A DNA stretch of 64,000 nucleotides, from positions 62,001 through 126,000 of the forward strand of contig JAJTXV010000004.1 in assembly GCA_021463845.1 (NCBI GenBank), written 5' to 3'. Under the pieces are notes generated by a model. The model made no database searches and had not been told where the DNA came from. It saw only the letters and a list, made by a program, of their open reading frames with translations. This DNA comes from Anaerolineales bacterium. Lineage in GTDB: Bacteria > Chloroflexota > Anaerolineae > Anaerolineales > UBA11579. Position numbers and translations under genes: made by a program. Shown in pieces: positions 21,001 through 29,511 of this stretch (position 1 is the first letter of the stretch; each line of letters opens with the position of its first letter).

Positions 21001-23157
21001 GCCGAAGCCGTCATAGCCATCCATGCGCAGCGGCAGGCCGTCATCCCAACTGGTCTCGTTGGCTAGCGGGCTGCCCTGCACGATCACCTGGGTTTCGGAC
21101 AATGCGCTGAGCTGCAAGTAATAGATGATGCCTTGGCTCAACTCAAAGGGCTGCGGCAGCGGGTAGCTGCCCGCCAGGCCGGGCTGCATGCCCGGTTCAA
21201 TATCCAGCTCAATATCCAGCAAGGCCGGAGCAAATTCCGGCGTCAGGCCGATCTGCAATCGCAGCGGCACAGGCGCCAACACGATCGCTTCTTGCGGGCG
21301 CAGGTACAGCACCACCTGGTCCGGGAAGGTGCCTGGCGAAAGCACGAACTGCAGCTCCAATGATGCGCCCATGCTCAGGCTCAGCGGCTCACTCAGGATG
21401 TCCTGCTCAGGGATCTCTGCACTCTGTGAGGAGCTCAACACCACGCGTTCCAGCACCAGGCGGCCCTCGCCGGCTGGCAGCTGCAAGTTCAACTGGTACA
21501 TCGCCAACGGGTCAGCGAAAGACGTAGCGCCGAGCAGCATGGCTACCGGGGTGGTTGTACCCACCGGCAGGCTTTCGTAATCGACCGCCTGCCCATAGTC
21601 AGCCGTGAGGATCTCGTTCATCTGGCCGGTGCGCAGCATCAGCGCCGTGACCGCCTGCACAGACTTGACGTCAACCTGGGTCAGTACGCCATCCACCCGC
21701 GCCGAGAAACTGGTGAGCAGCGGCGCCACCTGGCGCACACGCGCGTTGTATGGCAGCGAAAGCTGCTGCTTCTGCGCGCCGTCTTCACCTTGCAGATTGA
21801 GGGTCAGCGGGCCAGGGATGTTGTCATAGATCCAGCGGGTGGCCTGCACGCGGGCGTGCGGCTGGCGATACACCTGCACGAAGGCCAGCGACCAAAGCAA
21901 GCCGCCCACCGCGCCCAGCACGGCCAGGCTGACGGCTGCCGGCCGCAGCCAGCCCGCCAGCCGCCCGGCGGCGGGCTGCGCCTTGCGGCGCGGGGCCGCG
22001 CCGCCCAGCCGCCACAACTCGAACACGCCCCGGGCGCCCAGGATGGCCAGCACGGGGTACAGCGGCAGGAAGTAGCGCATGGTGGGGTTGAAGGCGGCGG
22101 ACTGCCACACAAAGTACACAAAACCCCAGCTCCACAGCACGAAGTACGGCTTCAGCCACTCGCCCTTGAGGGCGCGCCAGCCAGCCCACACGAAGCCGGC
22201 CCAGGTGGTGATCGCCAGCGGGATACCGAGCCCCCATTGGACAATATTTTGCAGGCCGAACCACAGCGGGCGGCGTGCCCACTGCATGGAGGGCGGCCAG
22301 TCAGCGTCACCGCTGACCTGGGCCGCCAGCTGGCGCATCGTCTCCACCCAGGCCGGGTTGAGGCCGAAGCCCAGAAAGGCGTACGGCTGGAAGACGCGGA
22401 AGGCCAGCACGCTGACCGCGGCCGCCAGCAAGGTATACAGCACGCCGCGGCCCAGCTCGCTCTCGCGCTGCTCGGCAGGCTGGTTGCTGACGCGGATCAG
22501 CACGGCCAGCGGCAGCGTCAGGCACACCAGGCCTACGCTGGCCTTGGAAGCCATGGCGCTGCCCAGCGCCACGCCAAACCACACGAAGTCCCATATATCG
22601 AAGCGCCCTGCCCGTTTGGAGGGCGTAGCCACGCGCACCGCGAAGTACACCGTCAGCAGTGCGAAGAAATTGACGAAGTTATCCACTGTCCAGAAATGGG
22701 ATTGCTGGATCGGCATCACCGACACGGCATAGAAGAACGCCGCCAGCAAACCCACGCGGCGGTCAAACAGCCGCGTGGCGATCAAATACACTAGGTACAG
22801 CACGCCCAGGTCAGCCACGGCGGAGAGGGCCCGCCCTACCAGCTGCACCTGGCCCGGCATGCCCAGCCACTCCACCGCATAGCGCACGATGATGACCGGC
22901 AGGTTGCCGTACACAAAGAAGCTGTAACCCACATTGTTGGGATTGAGCGGCGATGCCGCTGTGTCGAAGTATTCACCAATGCTGCTGGCCGGCCGCATGG
23001 AGGAGACGACCTGGATAAGGAAGCGCTCGTCCGGGTGCAGCTGCTGGCCCTCGCCCCACTCAATGCCGGTGAAGCGCAGCCAGGCCGCACCCATCAGCAC
23101 CAGCACCAGGGCAAGCTCATACATCCATTTGAAGTGAAGCGTCCGTTTTTGAGGCAT
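18010..23157 (-). CDS. Giant fusion: GT-C glycosyltransferase plus Chlor_Arch_YYY (DUF2298) protein
   Basis: At 1715 residues this is the largest protein in the window. The N-terminal part (1 to about 460) is a GT-C glycosyltransferase with the acidic first-loop motif HPDERF (41-46) and many membrane helices. A soluble, beta-rich middle (about 460-920) follows. The C-terminal part (about 950-1715) is a second membrane module with EKPMDFAYFNAVLKS, the hallmark NYYYYG (about 1070), ADLHAHM and NTVFKFYMQAW, matching the separate 809-residue paralogue downstream. Joining the two modules in one chain is direct evidence that they work together, probably in glycan transfer on the outer face of the membrane. 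Spacing to the genes on either side is 2-3 nt. Confidence 0.85.
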   Translation of the reverse strand: MPQKRTLHFKWMYELALVLVLMGAAWLRFTGIEWGEGQQLHPDERFLIQVVSSMRPASSIGEYFDTAASPLNPNNVGYSFFVYGNLPVIIVRYAVEWLGMPGQVQLVGRALSAVADLGVLYLVYLIATRLFDRRVGLLAAFFYAVSVMPIQQSHFWTVDNFVNFFALLTVYFAVRVATPSKRAGRFDIWDFVWFGVALGSAMASKASVGLVCLTLPLAVLIRVSNQPAEQRESELGRGVLYTLLAAAVSVLAFRVFQPYAFLGFGLNPAWVETMRQLAAQVSGDADWPPSMQWARRPLWFGLQNIVQWGLGIPLAITTWAGFVWAGWRALKGEWLKPYFVLWSWGFVYFVWQSAAFNPTMRYFLPLYPVLAILGARGVFELWRLGGAAPRRKAQPAAGRLAGWLRPAAVSLAVLGAVGGLLWSLAFVQVYRQPHARVQATRWIYDNIPGPLTLNLQGEDGAQKQQLSLPYNARVRQVAPLLTSFSARVDGVLTQVDVKSVQAVTALMLRTGQMNEILTADYGQAVDYESLPVGTTTPVAMLLGATSFADPLAMYQLNLQLPAGEGRLVLERVVLSSSQSAEIPEQDILSEPLSLSMGASLELQFVLSPGTFPDQVVLYLRPQEAIVLAPVPLRLQIGLTPEFAPALLDIELDIEPGMQPGLAGSYPLPQPFELSQGIIYYLQLSALSETQVIVQGSPLANETSWDDGLPLRMDGYDGFGGIYQGGLNFEMYWDENAEKVQRFQTTLDQSEYVFISSNRQWGSLPRIPERFPLVIAYYRALLGCPAERTIEWCYAEAQPGMFAGQLGFELVQVFENAPRLGQWKINDQWAEEAFTVYDHTKVLIFRKTADYDPANVAAILAAAPVDQAIRLTPKEASGGVPPTLMLPADRLAQQQAGGTWSELFSRDSWVNASPWVSLVVWYMALGVLGVLAYPLVRWALPGLRDGGYPLARLAGLLLLAYFGWMGGSLGLVFSRGWLAVFALLIGLLGVLAARPQWASIKAEWKSQRSMFIRTELVFLGFFLLMLLIRLGNPDLWHPAKGGEKPMDFAYFNAVLKSTSFPAYDPWFAGGYINYYYYGFVLVGSLVKLLGIVPSVAYNLILPSLFAMLALGAYSLAWNVWTAWQARQPKLRGPRPQSVGLAAAAATVLLGNLGNLYMILEGYARLGGDSVEGAAFFTRLWWMLRGFVLSISGASLPYGLGEWYWNPTRIFPAPGESAPITEFPLFTFTYADLHAHMIALPVTLLALAWALSAVLSSAWGAARAQRGAGGWLQLAWVFVFGGIVIGSLRPINTWDLPVYALLAAIAAGYAIWRYVPQGKTDRWPRSLKVLAGPAALAALCYLAYLPFSWWYRTGYSSLRVWDGIHVEFGPYFTHWGIFLFFIVAWLVWETRQWLANTPLSSLRKLEPYLWVLALGFVAVLMVMFALHILGVVVGWLLVPLLMWVGLLFLRPGQDEIKRVTLFMVGTAIFLTLFVEVMVLQGDVSRMNTVFKFYMQAWTLLALSAALAAAWCWQAMQEWTPGWRGVWQGAGMALVTSGALFLLLGVTAKINDRMTAGSPRSLDGMEYMQYSVYYENDHVLDLREDYETIRWMQDNISGSPVIIEGYVSEYRWGGRYAINTGLPAVLGWNHHQRQQREFVPGNDVWGRMGDVNQFYETTDIAEAQRLLEKYGVGYIIVGQMEHAVYSDAGLAKFEAQDGRLWREIFRIGDTVVYEVLAQ

Positions 23158-23159
23158 GG

Positions 23160-25307
23160 CTAGTTATCCGCGGCAACCAGATACATCAGAAAATCGCGCG
23201 TGGGGGTTTGGCTGGTGAAAGTGGTCAGCACGCCCTGCGGGAACAGTTGCTGCAGCGTGCTGGCAGCAAGTGTATCCTCCGGCTTGAGCAGGTACAGGCG
23301 CGGGGCCGGCACGCTGGCCGTGTTGGCCAGCTGCTCGGGCCACACGGCGTAATCGTGACCGGGCTTGCCCGCCTCCATCGCCACCAGGCGGGTGTCCACC
23401 CAGTGCGGGTAAGCCACCACCCAGGCGCTCTCCAACGAGCCGAAGCTGTTGGCGTAATCAGCGATCGCCTGACCCATCTCGCGGCTGTTCCACGAATTGG
23501 CCGTGTAGTTGCGCGTGTACTCGCCAAAGAACAAGCCATAGTTCAGCAGCGCCACCAGACCCAAAACGCCAACGCCGAGCAATTGCGCCAGGCGCAGACC
23601 CAGCCCGCCGTTGAAACGGGCGCGGATGCTGTGCAATACCGCGTCCAGCGCCAGCGCGCACAGCAAGAACGCCGGGATCCACGCCGCGCTGGCGCGGTTC
23701 ATGGCCGGGTTCTCCTCCGGAAAAGCTAGCGAAAGCGTAGAGGGCAGCATCAGTAGCGGGATGCTGAGCAGCAGGAACAGATCCTGCCATTGGCGGTGGC
23801 GCGCATAGCGCATCACCGCCAGGCACACGCCTAGCAGCAACAGCGCGCCGCTCAGCGGGTCAAAGGCCGGGGCGCGCACCGCGCCTGTCACCCACAAGGT
23901 GCCGCCGGAATAATTGAACAGCCCCAGCCCATTGAGCACATTGCTCACAAAGATAGCGCCGGCTGGGCCGGGGTAGGCGCGTTCGGCTTCGCCCAGGCGG
24001 GTCAGCACGCGCTGGTTCACCAGGGCCGGGTTGTCGATCGCAAAGCGCAGCAGAGGTGTCACCGCCACGATGGCCACTACGGCCAGCAGCACCGCGCCCA
24101 GCAGCGCCTGGCTGCGCGCCTGCGGACTGCTGCGATGCAGCAGGAAGATGGCGACCGCCGCGGCCGCCACCAGGGGCACGATGCGAAAGGCGGTGTAGCC
24201 GTTCAAGCCGATCCCCATGAACAGGCCAGCCAGCAAGAAGTCGTTCAGGCTGCTGCGGCGCAAGCCGCGCAGCAAATAGTACAGGGTCGGCGCGGCCAGC
24301 GCCGCGTACAGGCCAAAGTTCAGGCCCAGGCGTGAGAGCACATTTGGCCAATAGGCCAGGCCGGTGAGCAGCAGGGCGAACAAACCGACCCAGCGGCCGC
24401 CCAACTCCTTGCCCAATAGATACATGAAGGCCAGCGATGCGAAGGCCACCAGCGCGCTGGCCAGCTTCAGGGTCAGGAAGCTTGCGCCGGTGCCGAACAG
24501 GCTCCCGACCCAGACCGCCAGGTAAAACGGCAGCGGCTCGCGGCCCGTATTGCGCTCAAAGAAAATGGAGGTCTTGCCATTCTGAATATCAAGCACATCC
24601 ATCAGCATTTCAGCATGGTCGCTCACCATCTCCGGCGGTGTGACAGTGAGCTGATGAAAGCGGAAAAATGCGATCAGGCCGAAGGCCAGCAGCACCAGCA
24701 CGCTCCAGCGCGAGACGCGCAGCGTGAACTCCGGCTGGCGCACAAACCCGGCCAACCGGGCGCGCAGGCTGGGCTGCCTGGCCGCCTTGGCGGCCGGCTG
24801 CCAGAATGCGTACAGCAGACTGCCAACCGCCCCCAGCCAGCAAGCTACATTGAGCAAATTGAACTGGTTGTTGCCGCTCAACAGGAAAGCTAGCAAAAAC
24901 AGCGCGCCGGCCGCCAGCAGCGGCGTGCGCCGGAAGACGGCCACGCCTTTGTGCGCCTCGGCCGGCGCCGGCTGAGGCAGGCTCCACTCGCCTTCCACAT
25001 AGGCCCAGGCCGCCAGACCCACAGCCAGCAGCAGCACGCTTGCCGCCAGAGCCCAGGCGCCACCTGGCGGGGCGAGCAGGATCTGCCCAGCGAAGAACAG
25101 CACGAACGCTCCTACACTCCGCCAGGGCAGCTGGGCCAGCGTAAAGACTGGCGCAGTTGCCTTGGCCCGCCCGCGGCTGGATGCAGACGGCTTGGCCGCC
25201 GGTTTGCGCACGCGGCTGCGGCCGCTGCGCGGCAGCGGCGGCACGGCAGGCGCCTTTTGCCCGCTGAGCAGCGCCTTCAAATAATCGAGAACACTGGGCT
25301 CTTGCAT
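23160..25307 (-). CDS. GT-C-type membrane glycosyltransferase (PMT/GT39-like)
   Basis: The 715-residue protein starts with about 55 basic, Pro/Ser/Lys-rich residues (RSGRSRVRKPAAKPSASS), presumably cytoplasmic, then has about twelve membrane segments. The first large outer loop contains VSDHAEMLMDVLD and NTGREPLPFYL, the pattern of dolichyl/polyprenyl-phosphate-sugar-dependent glycosyltransferases. A soluble C-terminal domain of about 110 residues follows. The predicted role is transfer of a sugar to a protein or glycan outside the membrane; donor and acceptor are unknown. It is the first gene of the block of membrane glycosyltransferases, 58 nt downstream of the methyltransferase gene and 2 nt before the giant fusion. 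Confidence 0.75.
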   Translation of the reverse strand: MQEPSVLDYLKALLSGQKAPAVPPLPRSGRSRVRKPAAKPSASSRGRAKATAPVFTLAQLPWRSVGAFVLFFAGQILLAPPGGAWALAASVLLLAVGLAAWAYVEGEWSLPQPAPAEAHKGVAVFRRTPLLAAGALFLLAFLLSGNNQFNLLNVACWLGAVGSLLYAFWQPAAKAARQPSLRARLAGFVRQPEFTLRVSRWSVLVLLAFGLIAFFRFHQLTVTPPEMVSDHAEMLMDVLDIQNGKTSIFFERNTGREPLPFYLAVWVGSLFGTGASFLTLKLASALVAFASLAFMYLLGKELGGRWVGLFALLLTGLAYWPNVLSRLGLNFGLYAALAAPTLYYLLRGLRRSSLNDFLLAGLFMGIGLNGYTAFRIVPLVAAAAVAIFLLHRSSPQARSQALLGAVLLAVVAIVAVTPLLRFAIDNPALVNQRVLTRLGEAERAYPGPAGAIFVSNVLNGLGLFNYSGGTLWVTGAVRAPAFDPLSGALLLLGVCLAVMRYARHRQWQDLFLLLSIPLLMLPSTLSLAFPEENPAMNRASAAWIPAFLLCALALDAVLHSIRARFNGGLGLRLAQLLGVGVLGLVALLNYGLFFGEYTRNYTANSWNSREMGQAIADYANSFGSLESAWVVAYPHWVDTRLVAMEAGKPGHDYAVWPEQLANTASVPAPRLYLLKPEDTLAASTLQQLFPQGVLTTFTSQTPTRDFLMYLVAADN

Positions 25308-25366
25308 ATCGATGGCTGGTTTAAGGCCAGGTTGATTTTATCGTAGGGTGCGGAGGCACGCTGAGG

Positions 25367-26188
25367 CTAGCGGCGCCGGGCTACATACCAGGTATACGTA
25401 CCCTCAGGATCAGCGCCATGGTTGGCATGCGCCGCAAACAAGCGCTCGGTCAGGCCGAGATTCCAGCGGGCTGGCGCCAGCACCCAACGCCCAAACAGCT
25501 TGCGGGCCACATAGCTCGGCAGGCCAAAGTAGTGCCCCCACTCCAGAGCGTGCAGCGCGGCGGGCGGGAAATAGTGCCACCAGGTTTCTATATCGAAGCC
25601 CGCCTCATCCAGCCGGGCGGCCCACTCCTCGGGCGAGAGCATGTTGACGTGCCGCGAGATGCGCGTGAACAAGCGCACATACCCATTCGCCAATCCCCTC
25701 AACCCCAGCTTGCGCAGCCCGCTGGCGATGGCCAGGTTGTGCGGCCAGCGATGGTTGGGCACGCAGAACAGGAACAAGCCGCCCTTGCGCACCAGGCGGC
25801 CGGTCTCGTTCAGCACCTCTTGCAAATTAGGAATGTGTTCCAAAACGGAGTTACTGAGCGCGCTGGCAAAGTGACCGGCAGGCAGCGGGGCACGGTGCCC
25901 CAGCGCCTGCACCAGGCCGCCATACGCGCCCCAACCCTTAGCTTCCTGCAGGGATACGAAGGCCGGGTCCAGCCCGACATCCAGCTTGTGCGTAAACACC
26001 TGGCTGGCAAAGTGGCCATCCCCGCAGCCAAGGTCGTACACCGGCGCGGTCAGCTCAAAGTCTTTGTAGAAATCGGCCTCGACGGCCCGCAACAGAGCAC
26101 GGAAATAAGGCAGCGCCTGTAGCTGCACCCACCAGTGCTTGTTCTCACCATCACGCGGTGAAGGGGCTGTTTGCGGCGGCAGGCTCAC
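25367..26188 (-). CDS. SAM-dependent methyltransferase (class I, Methyltransf_11-like)
   Basis: The 273-residue protein has motif I VYDLGCGDGHF (about 49-59) and the acidic loop after strand 2 (DVGLDPAF). Downstream, SALSNSVLEHIPNLQEVL matches the post-II motif of Methyltransf_11 enzymes. The GTG start overlaps the stop of the GT4 gene as GTGA, so the two are translationally coupled. A role in methylating a sugar or lipid-linked glycan is inferred from the neighbours; the substrate cannot be read from the sequence. Confidence 0.8.
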   Translation of the reverse strand: MSLPPQTAPSPRDGENKHWWVQLQALPYFRALLRAVEADFYKDFELTAPVYDLGCGDGHFASQVFTHKLDVGLDPAFVSLQEAKGWGAYGGLVQALGHRAPLPAGHFASALSNSVLEHIPNLQEVLNETGRLVRKGGLFLFCVPNHRWPHNLAIASGLRKLGLRGLANGYVRLFTRISRHVNMLSPEEWAARLDEAGFDIETWWHYFPPAALHALEWGHYFGLPSYVARKLFGRWVLAPARWNLGLTERLFAAHANHGADPEGTYTWYVARRR

Positions 26189-27351
26189 TTGCTGACCTCA
26201 CGCGCGATCTCTTCGAACAGCGCTTCGTGACGCGCTGCGCAGGTCTGCGGGCTGAACTCGGCCCGCAATGCGGCTGCATCGCCGCGATACTTCTCAGGAT
26301 GCGAGAGCACTTCGATCATATTGGCGGCCAGCGCGTCGGCGTCGCCGATCGGCGAGACGAGGCCCATGCCGCTCATGCGCACTGGCTGGCGCACGCCCGG
26401 CAGCGCCGAAGCCACCACAGGTTTGCCGTTCATCATGGCCTCGATCTGTACAAAGCCAAACGTCTCAGTGGAGTTGGTGCTCGGCACCACGAGCAGATCC
26501 AGGCCTTGATAGAACGAGGGCATGTCTTGCATCGGCAGCGTGCCTAGAAATTTCCACTGGCCTTTGCGTTCATACTCCGCGATCAGCGGAAACAGGCGCT
26601 GGGCGTACTCTTCCTCGCCCAACACTTCCTTATATTGGCCCGCAAACCATACCAGTGCATTGGGGAACTTCTCCAGCACGTCCGGCAGGGCCTGCAGCAG
26701 CACTTCCACACCCTTTTCGGCGGCAAAGCGGGTGGCCATAGCGATCACCGGCCGCTTGCCCGCTGGATTGTGCTCGGCCGCAAACGCGGCGGCCGCCCGC
26801 GGCTCGCTTTGCGGCAGCTCCACCGCTGGCGAGATGACGCGCACCTTGGACGCAAAGCGGCGCAGGTACGGCGAATGGCTGGCAAAATCCTCTGTATATG
26901 AAGAGATGCGATGGGTAAAGCGGGCCGCAAGGTCGTTCATGAAGTTGATGACAAAGTTGACGAAGCGGTTGAACAGCCCGGCCGACAGGATCAGGTCTGA
27001 GTGATAGATGATCACGGTTGGCTTCTTAAACAGCCAGCCGCGGATCGCCAAACCGGCCGCATCGAACTGCGGCAGGTGCAGCAACAAAGCATCATGCTTG
27101 CGGGTTTCCTCCCAGGCCAGGCGGCCCAGGCTGGGCATGATGACCCCTTTGCTGATACGCAGGGCCACCGGCACGCGGCGGATGCGCACGCCGTCCTGCA
27201 CTTCTTCCAGCGGCAAGTCCTTCTCGAACTGGGAGGTCAGCACAGTCACTTCGTGCCCGCGCTGCACCAGCGCCTTGGCTAAGCGCTCGGCGTAAATGGT
27301 CAGCCCGCTGGTATGCGGGCGGTAATAGGTCAGGACCGTGAGGATGCGCAC
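26185..27351 (-). CDS. Glycosyltransferase family 4 (GT-B fold)
   Basis: The 388-residue protein has the N-terminal pattern of GT4 enzymes (TYYRPHTSGLTIYAERLAKAL, a Gly-rich donor/acceptor loop) and the C-terminal E-x7-E motif in STETFGFVQIEAMMNGKPVVAS. Such enzymes transfer a sugar from a nucleotide donor in the cytoplasm, often to build lipid-linked oligosaccharides or glycolipids. It comes before the methyltransferase gene with a four-base overlap. The donor sugar is unknown. Confidence 0.9.
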   Translation of the reverse strand: MRILTVLTYYRPHTSGLTIYAERLAKALVQRGHEVTVLTSQFEKDLPLEEVQDGVRIRRVPVALRISKGVIMPSLGRLAWEETRKHDALLLHLPQFDAAGLAIRGWLFKKPTVIIYHSDLILSAGLFNRFVNFVINFMNDLAARFTHRISSYTEDFASHSPYLRRFASKVRVISPAVELPQSEPRAAAAFAAEHNPAGKRPVIAMATRFAAEKGVEVLLQALPDVLEKFPNALVWFAGQYKEVLGEEEYAQRLFPLIAEYERKGQWKFLGTLPMQDMPSFYQGLDLLVVPSTNSTETFGFVQIEAMMNGKPVVASALPGVRQPVRMSGMGLVSPIGDADALAANMIEVLSHPEKYRGDAAALRAEFSPQTCAARHEALFEEIAREVSK

Positions 27352-27388
27352 GGGGGTCAGTTTATCTCAGAACAGGCTAAGAACAATA

Positions 27389-27456
27389 ACCACAAAGACA
27401 CAAAGAACACAAAGTTCTTCATTGGAAATTCTTTGTGCTCTTTGTGTCTTTGTGGT
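27389..27456. repeat. Near-perfect 26-bp inverted repeat (cacaaagacacaaag family)
   Basis: Arm accacaaagacacaaag... (27389-27414) and its complement (27431-27456) match at 25 of 26 positions around a 16-nt loop. It lies between the epimerase and GT4 genes of the glycan locus and would form a long RNA hairpin in their shared transcript. A single arm of the same family occurs at about 32188-32216. Confidence 0.8.
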
Positions 27457-27471
27457 GAAAAGAATAAATAT

Positions 27472-28503
27472 CTAGTCAAACAGCTCGCGGTGGGCCTGTA
27501 CCCAGGCCACCAGCTCGGCCGTGCCTTGCTCCACGCCGATCTTGGGCTTCCAGCCCAGCGCGTTCTGCGCCTTGCGGATGTCGCTGATGTACACCTTCTG
27601 GTCGCCCGGACGTATCGGCCCATAACTCACCGGGATCTTGCGGCCTAGTAGCTTCTCCAGCATGGGGCCGCACTCTTTCCATATAGACAACGTAAAGTCC
27701 GGCCCGCCGCCAATGTTGTAGGCCTCGCCGGCCACCTTCTTTTGCCGGGCCACGGCCGCATCGTAAGCCGCGATCAGGTCGTGGACATGCAGCATGTCAC
27801 GCACTTGCTTGCCGTCGCCATAGATGCTGATCGGCTTGCCCAGCACCGCGGCGATCACGAACCAGGCCAGCCAGCCCTGATCCTCGACGCCGAACTGGCG
27901 CGGGCCGTAGATACAACTCTGGCGGAATACCACTGAGGGGATCCCATAAATTCGCGAATAATCACGCACGTACTGCTCGGCCGCGCCCTTGGAGCAGCCA
28001 TACGGCGAGTGAAAGTCAAGCTGCTGCGTCTCCGGCAGGCCGTGCGGCAGCTTGGCATATCGGTATCGCGTTTTCTGCGCCACCAGGCGGTGCTCCAGCA
28101 TCTCGCCATACACCTTGTTGGTGGAGGAATAAATAATGAAGGGCTTATGCCCGGCCAGGCGAGCAGCTTCCAGCAAGTTGAAAGTGCCCAGCGCATTGAT
28201 CTCAAAATCGGTGCGCGGGTCCGTCACCGAGGAGGTAACCGCCACTTGCCCGGCCAGATGGGCGATCACATCGGCGCGCTCCACCGGCTCGTGCAGCGCG
28301 CCGGCGGTGCGCACATCGCCCACCAGCAGCTCGAAAGATTCGGCGCCGTGGGTATCCCGCAGCCAGGCCAGATTGCGCTGCGCCCCTTTGCGGGAAAGAT
28401 TATCAAAAATAATGACGCGCTCACCGCGGCCCAGCAGTACGTTGGCGTAATTGGAGCCAATGAAGCCTGCCCCGCCAGTGATCAAGTAGGTTTTCTTTGC
28501 CAT
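27472..28503 (-). CDS. NAD-dependent sugar epimerase, CDP-paratose 2-epimerase (tyvelose epimerase)-like
   Basis: The 343-residue extended SDR has the NAD-binding GGAGFIG motif (10-16) and the catalytic YxxxK in SPYGCSK. Segments such as FDNLSRKGAQRNLAWL, SVTDPRTDFEINALGTF, SSTNKVYG and RQSCIYGPRQFGVEDQGW closely resemble CDP-paratose 2-epimerase, which makes CDP-tyvelose, a 3,6-dideoxyhexose donor. A related nucleotide-sugar epimerase cannot be excluded without alignment. It follows the flippase gene by 3 nt. No other dideoxyhexose genes (ddhA-D type) are in the window, so the precursor would be made elsewhere. Confidence 0.8.
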   Translation of the reverse strand: MAKKTYLITGGAGFIGSNYANVLLGRGERVIIFDNLSRKGAQRNLAWLRDTHGAESFELLVGDVRTAGALHEPVERADVIAHLAGQVAVTSSVTDPRTDFEINALGTFNLLEAARLAGHKPFIIYSSTNKVYGEMLEHRLVAQKTRYRYAKLPHGLPETQQLDFHSPYGCSKGAAEQYVRDYSRIYGIPSVVFRQSCIYGPRQFGVEDQGWLAWFVIAAVLGKPISIYGDGKQVRDMLHVHDLIAAYDAAVARQKKVAGEAYNIGGGPDFTLSIWKECGPMLEKLLGRKIPVSYGPIRPGDQKVYISDIRKAQNALGWKPKIGVEQGTAELVAWVQAHRELFD

Positions 28504-28506
28504 AGG

Positions 28507-29511
28507 TCAGGCCTGCCGGTTCAGCAATTTTCGGTAGATGCCACCCAACGATTCGCCCTGTTGCCAGAAGCCAATGATGCCAATGATGCCAGTGACCACA
28601 AAATAGGTCACATGCCCCACCACCGCGAAGGCCAGCGCCACCGCCGGGTCAGCATTGAACAGGCTCAACGCCCCCACCAGCACGCCTTCAAACACGCCGA
28701 TGTACCCGGGCGAGGAAGGCAGCGCCACCCCCAGCGAAGACACCGCCACGGTAAAGAAGCCCCACAGCCACTCCGCCATCGGGAAGAAAGCCCGCATCAG
28801 CACAAAATACCAGCCCACATTGGTAAGCCAGGTCAGTACCATCCAGAACAGCACCCGCAGAAAGCGCTTGCCATCCCTTAGCGCAGAAAGTCCTTGCGTG
28901 AATGCGCCGGCCTTGTCCACCAGCCACTCGCGCAGCGTGGGCCAGCGCCCGGTCAGCCGCTCGATCAGCGCCGGCACCTGCTTGGGATTGCTGGCCATCC
29001 AGAACAGCAGCGCGAAGCCAATCACTACCAGCCCCAGCGATATATACGCGGCCGTGCGCGCCCAATCGGCGCCCACCACCAGCGGCAGCGTGAACAGCAG
29101 CATGGCCGCCGCCAGCCCCAGGTCGAACACACGCTCAACCACCACAGTGGAAAGCGCCTCCCAGAACCCCATCCTGGCCCGGTCGCTGATCAGCACCGCC
29201 CGCCCCAGCTCCCCCAGCCGGAAGGGCAGCACATTGTTGAGCAAATAGGCCTGGTTGAGCACCAGGAAACAATCCTTGAATGAGGCGCGCTCTTGCAGGA
29301 TGGTGCGCCACGCGAAGGTGCGCGTGGTCAATGTGCCCAGAAAGATAAGCAACACCAGCGGGAACCAAGTGAAGTCCGCAATCCGCAGAGCTGGCCCGAG
29401 CTGGTCCATGTCAATGAAGTAGAACAAGCCAGCCACCGCCGCGGCGGTTACCAGCAGGCCGGGCAGCAAGCGCAGCAAGGTGTTGGAGCCGGCCGGCTTA
29501 GTTTTTGTCAT
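28507..29511 (-). CDS. AglD/LPG-synthase-type flippase-like membrane protein (UPF0104)
   Basis: The 334-residue protein has about eight membrane segments and the family's [17 protein letters not shown] and [10 protein letters not shown] segments, typical of the lysylphosphatidylglycerol-synthase membrane domain family (TIGR00374/AglD-like). Members are linked to flipping or modifying polyprenyl-phosphate sugars. Its ATG lies inside the end of lepA, overlapping by 14 nt, so it is translated from the lepA mRNA. The gene opens the glycan locus. Function is inferred from family and context. Confidence 0.8.
   Translation of the reverse strand: MTKTKPAGSNTLLRLLPGLLVTAAAVAGLFYFIDMDQLGPALRIADFTWFPLVLLIFLGTLTTRTFAWRTILQERASFKDCFLVLNQAYLLNNVLPFRLGELGRAVLISDRARMGFWEALSTVVVERVFDLGLAAAMLLFTLPLVVGADWARTAAYISLGLVVIGFALLFWMASNPKQVPALIERLTGRWPTLREWLVDKAGAFTQGLSALRDGKRFLRVLFWMVLTWLTNVGWYFVLMRAFFPMAEWLWGFFTVAVSSLGVALPSSPGYIGVFEGVLVGALSLFNADPAVALAFAVVGHVTYFVVTGIIGIIGFWQQGESLGGIYRKLLNRQA

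Noticed and set aside
21790-22794. 334-residue plus-strand ORF and similar ones across 13.8-25.3 kb
   Set aside because: Antisense to the GT-C and YYY genes; the minus-strand proteins show coherent membrane topology and family motifs.
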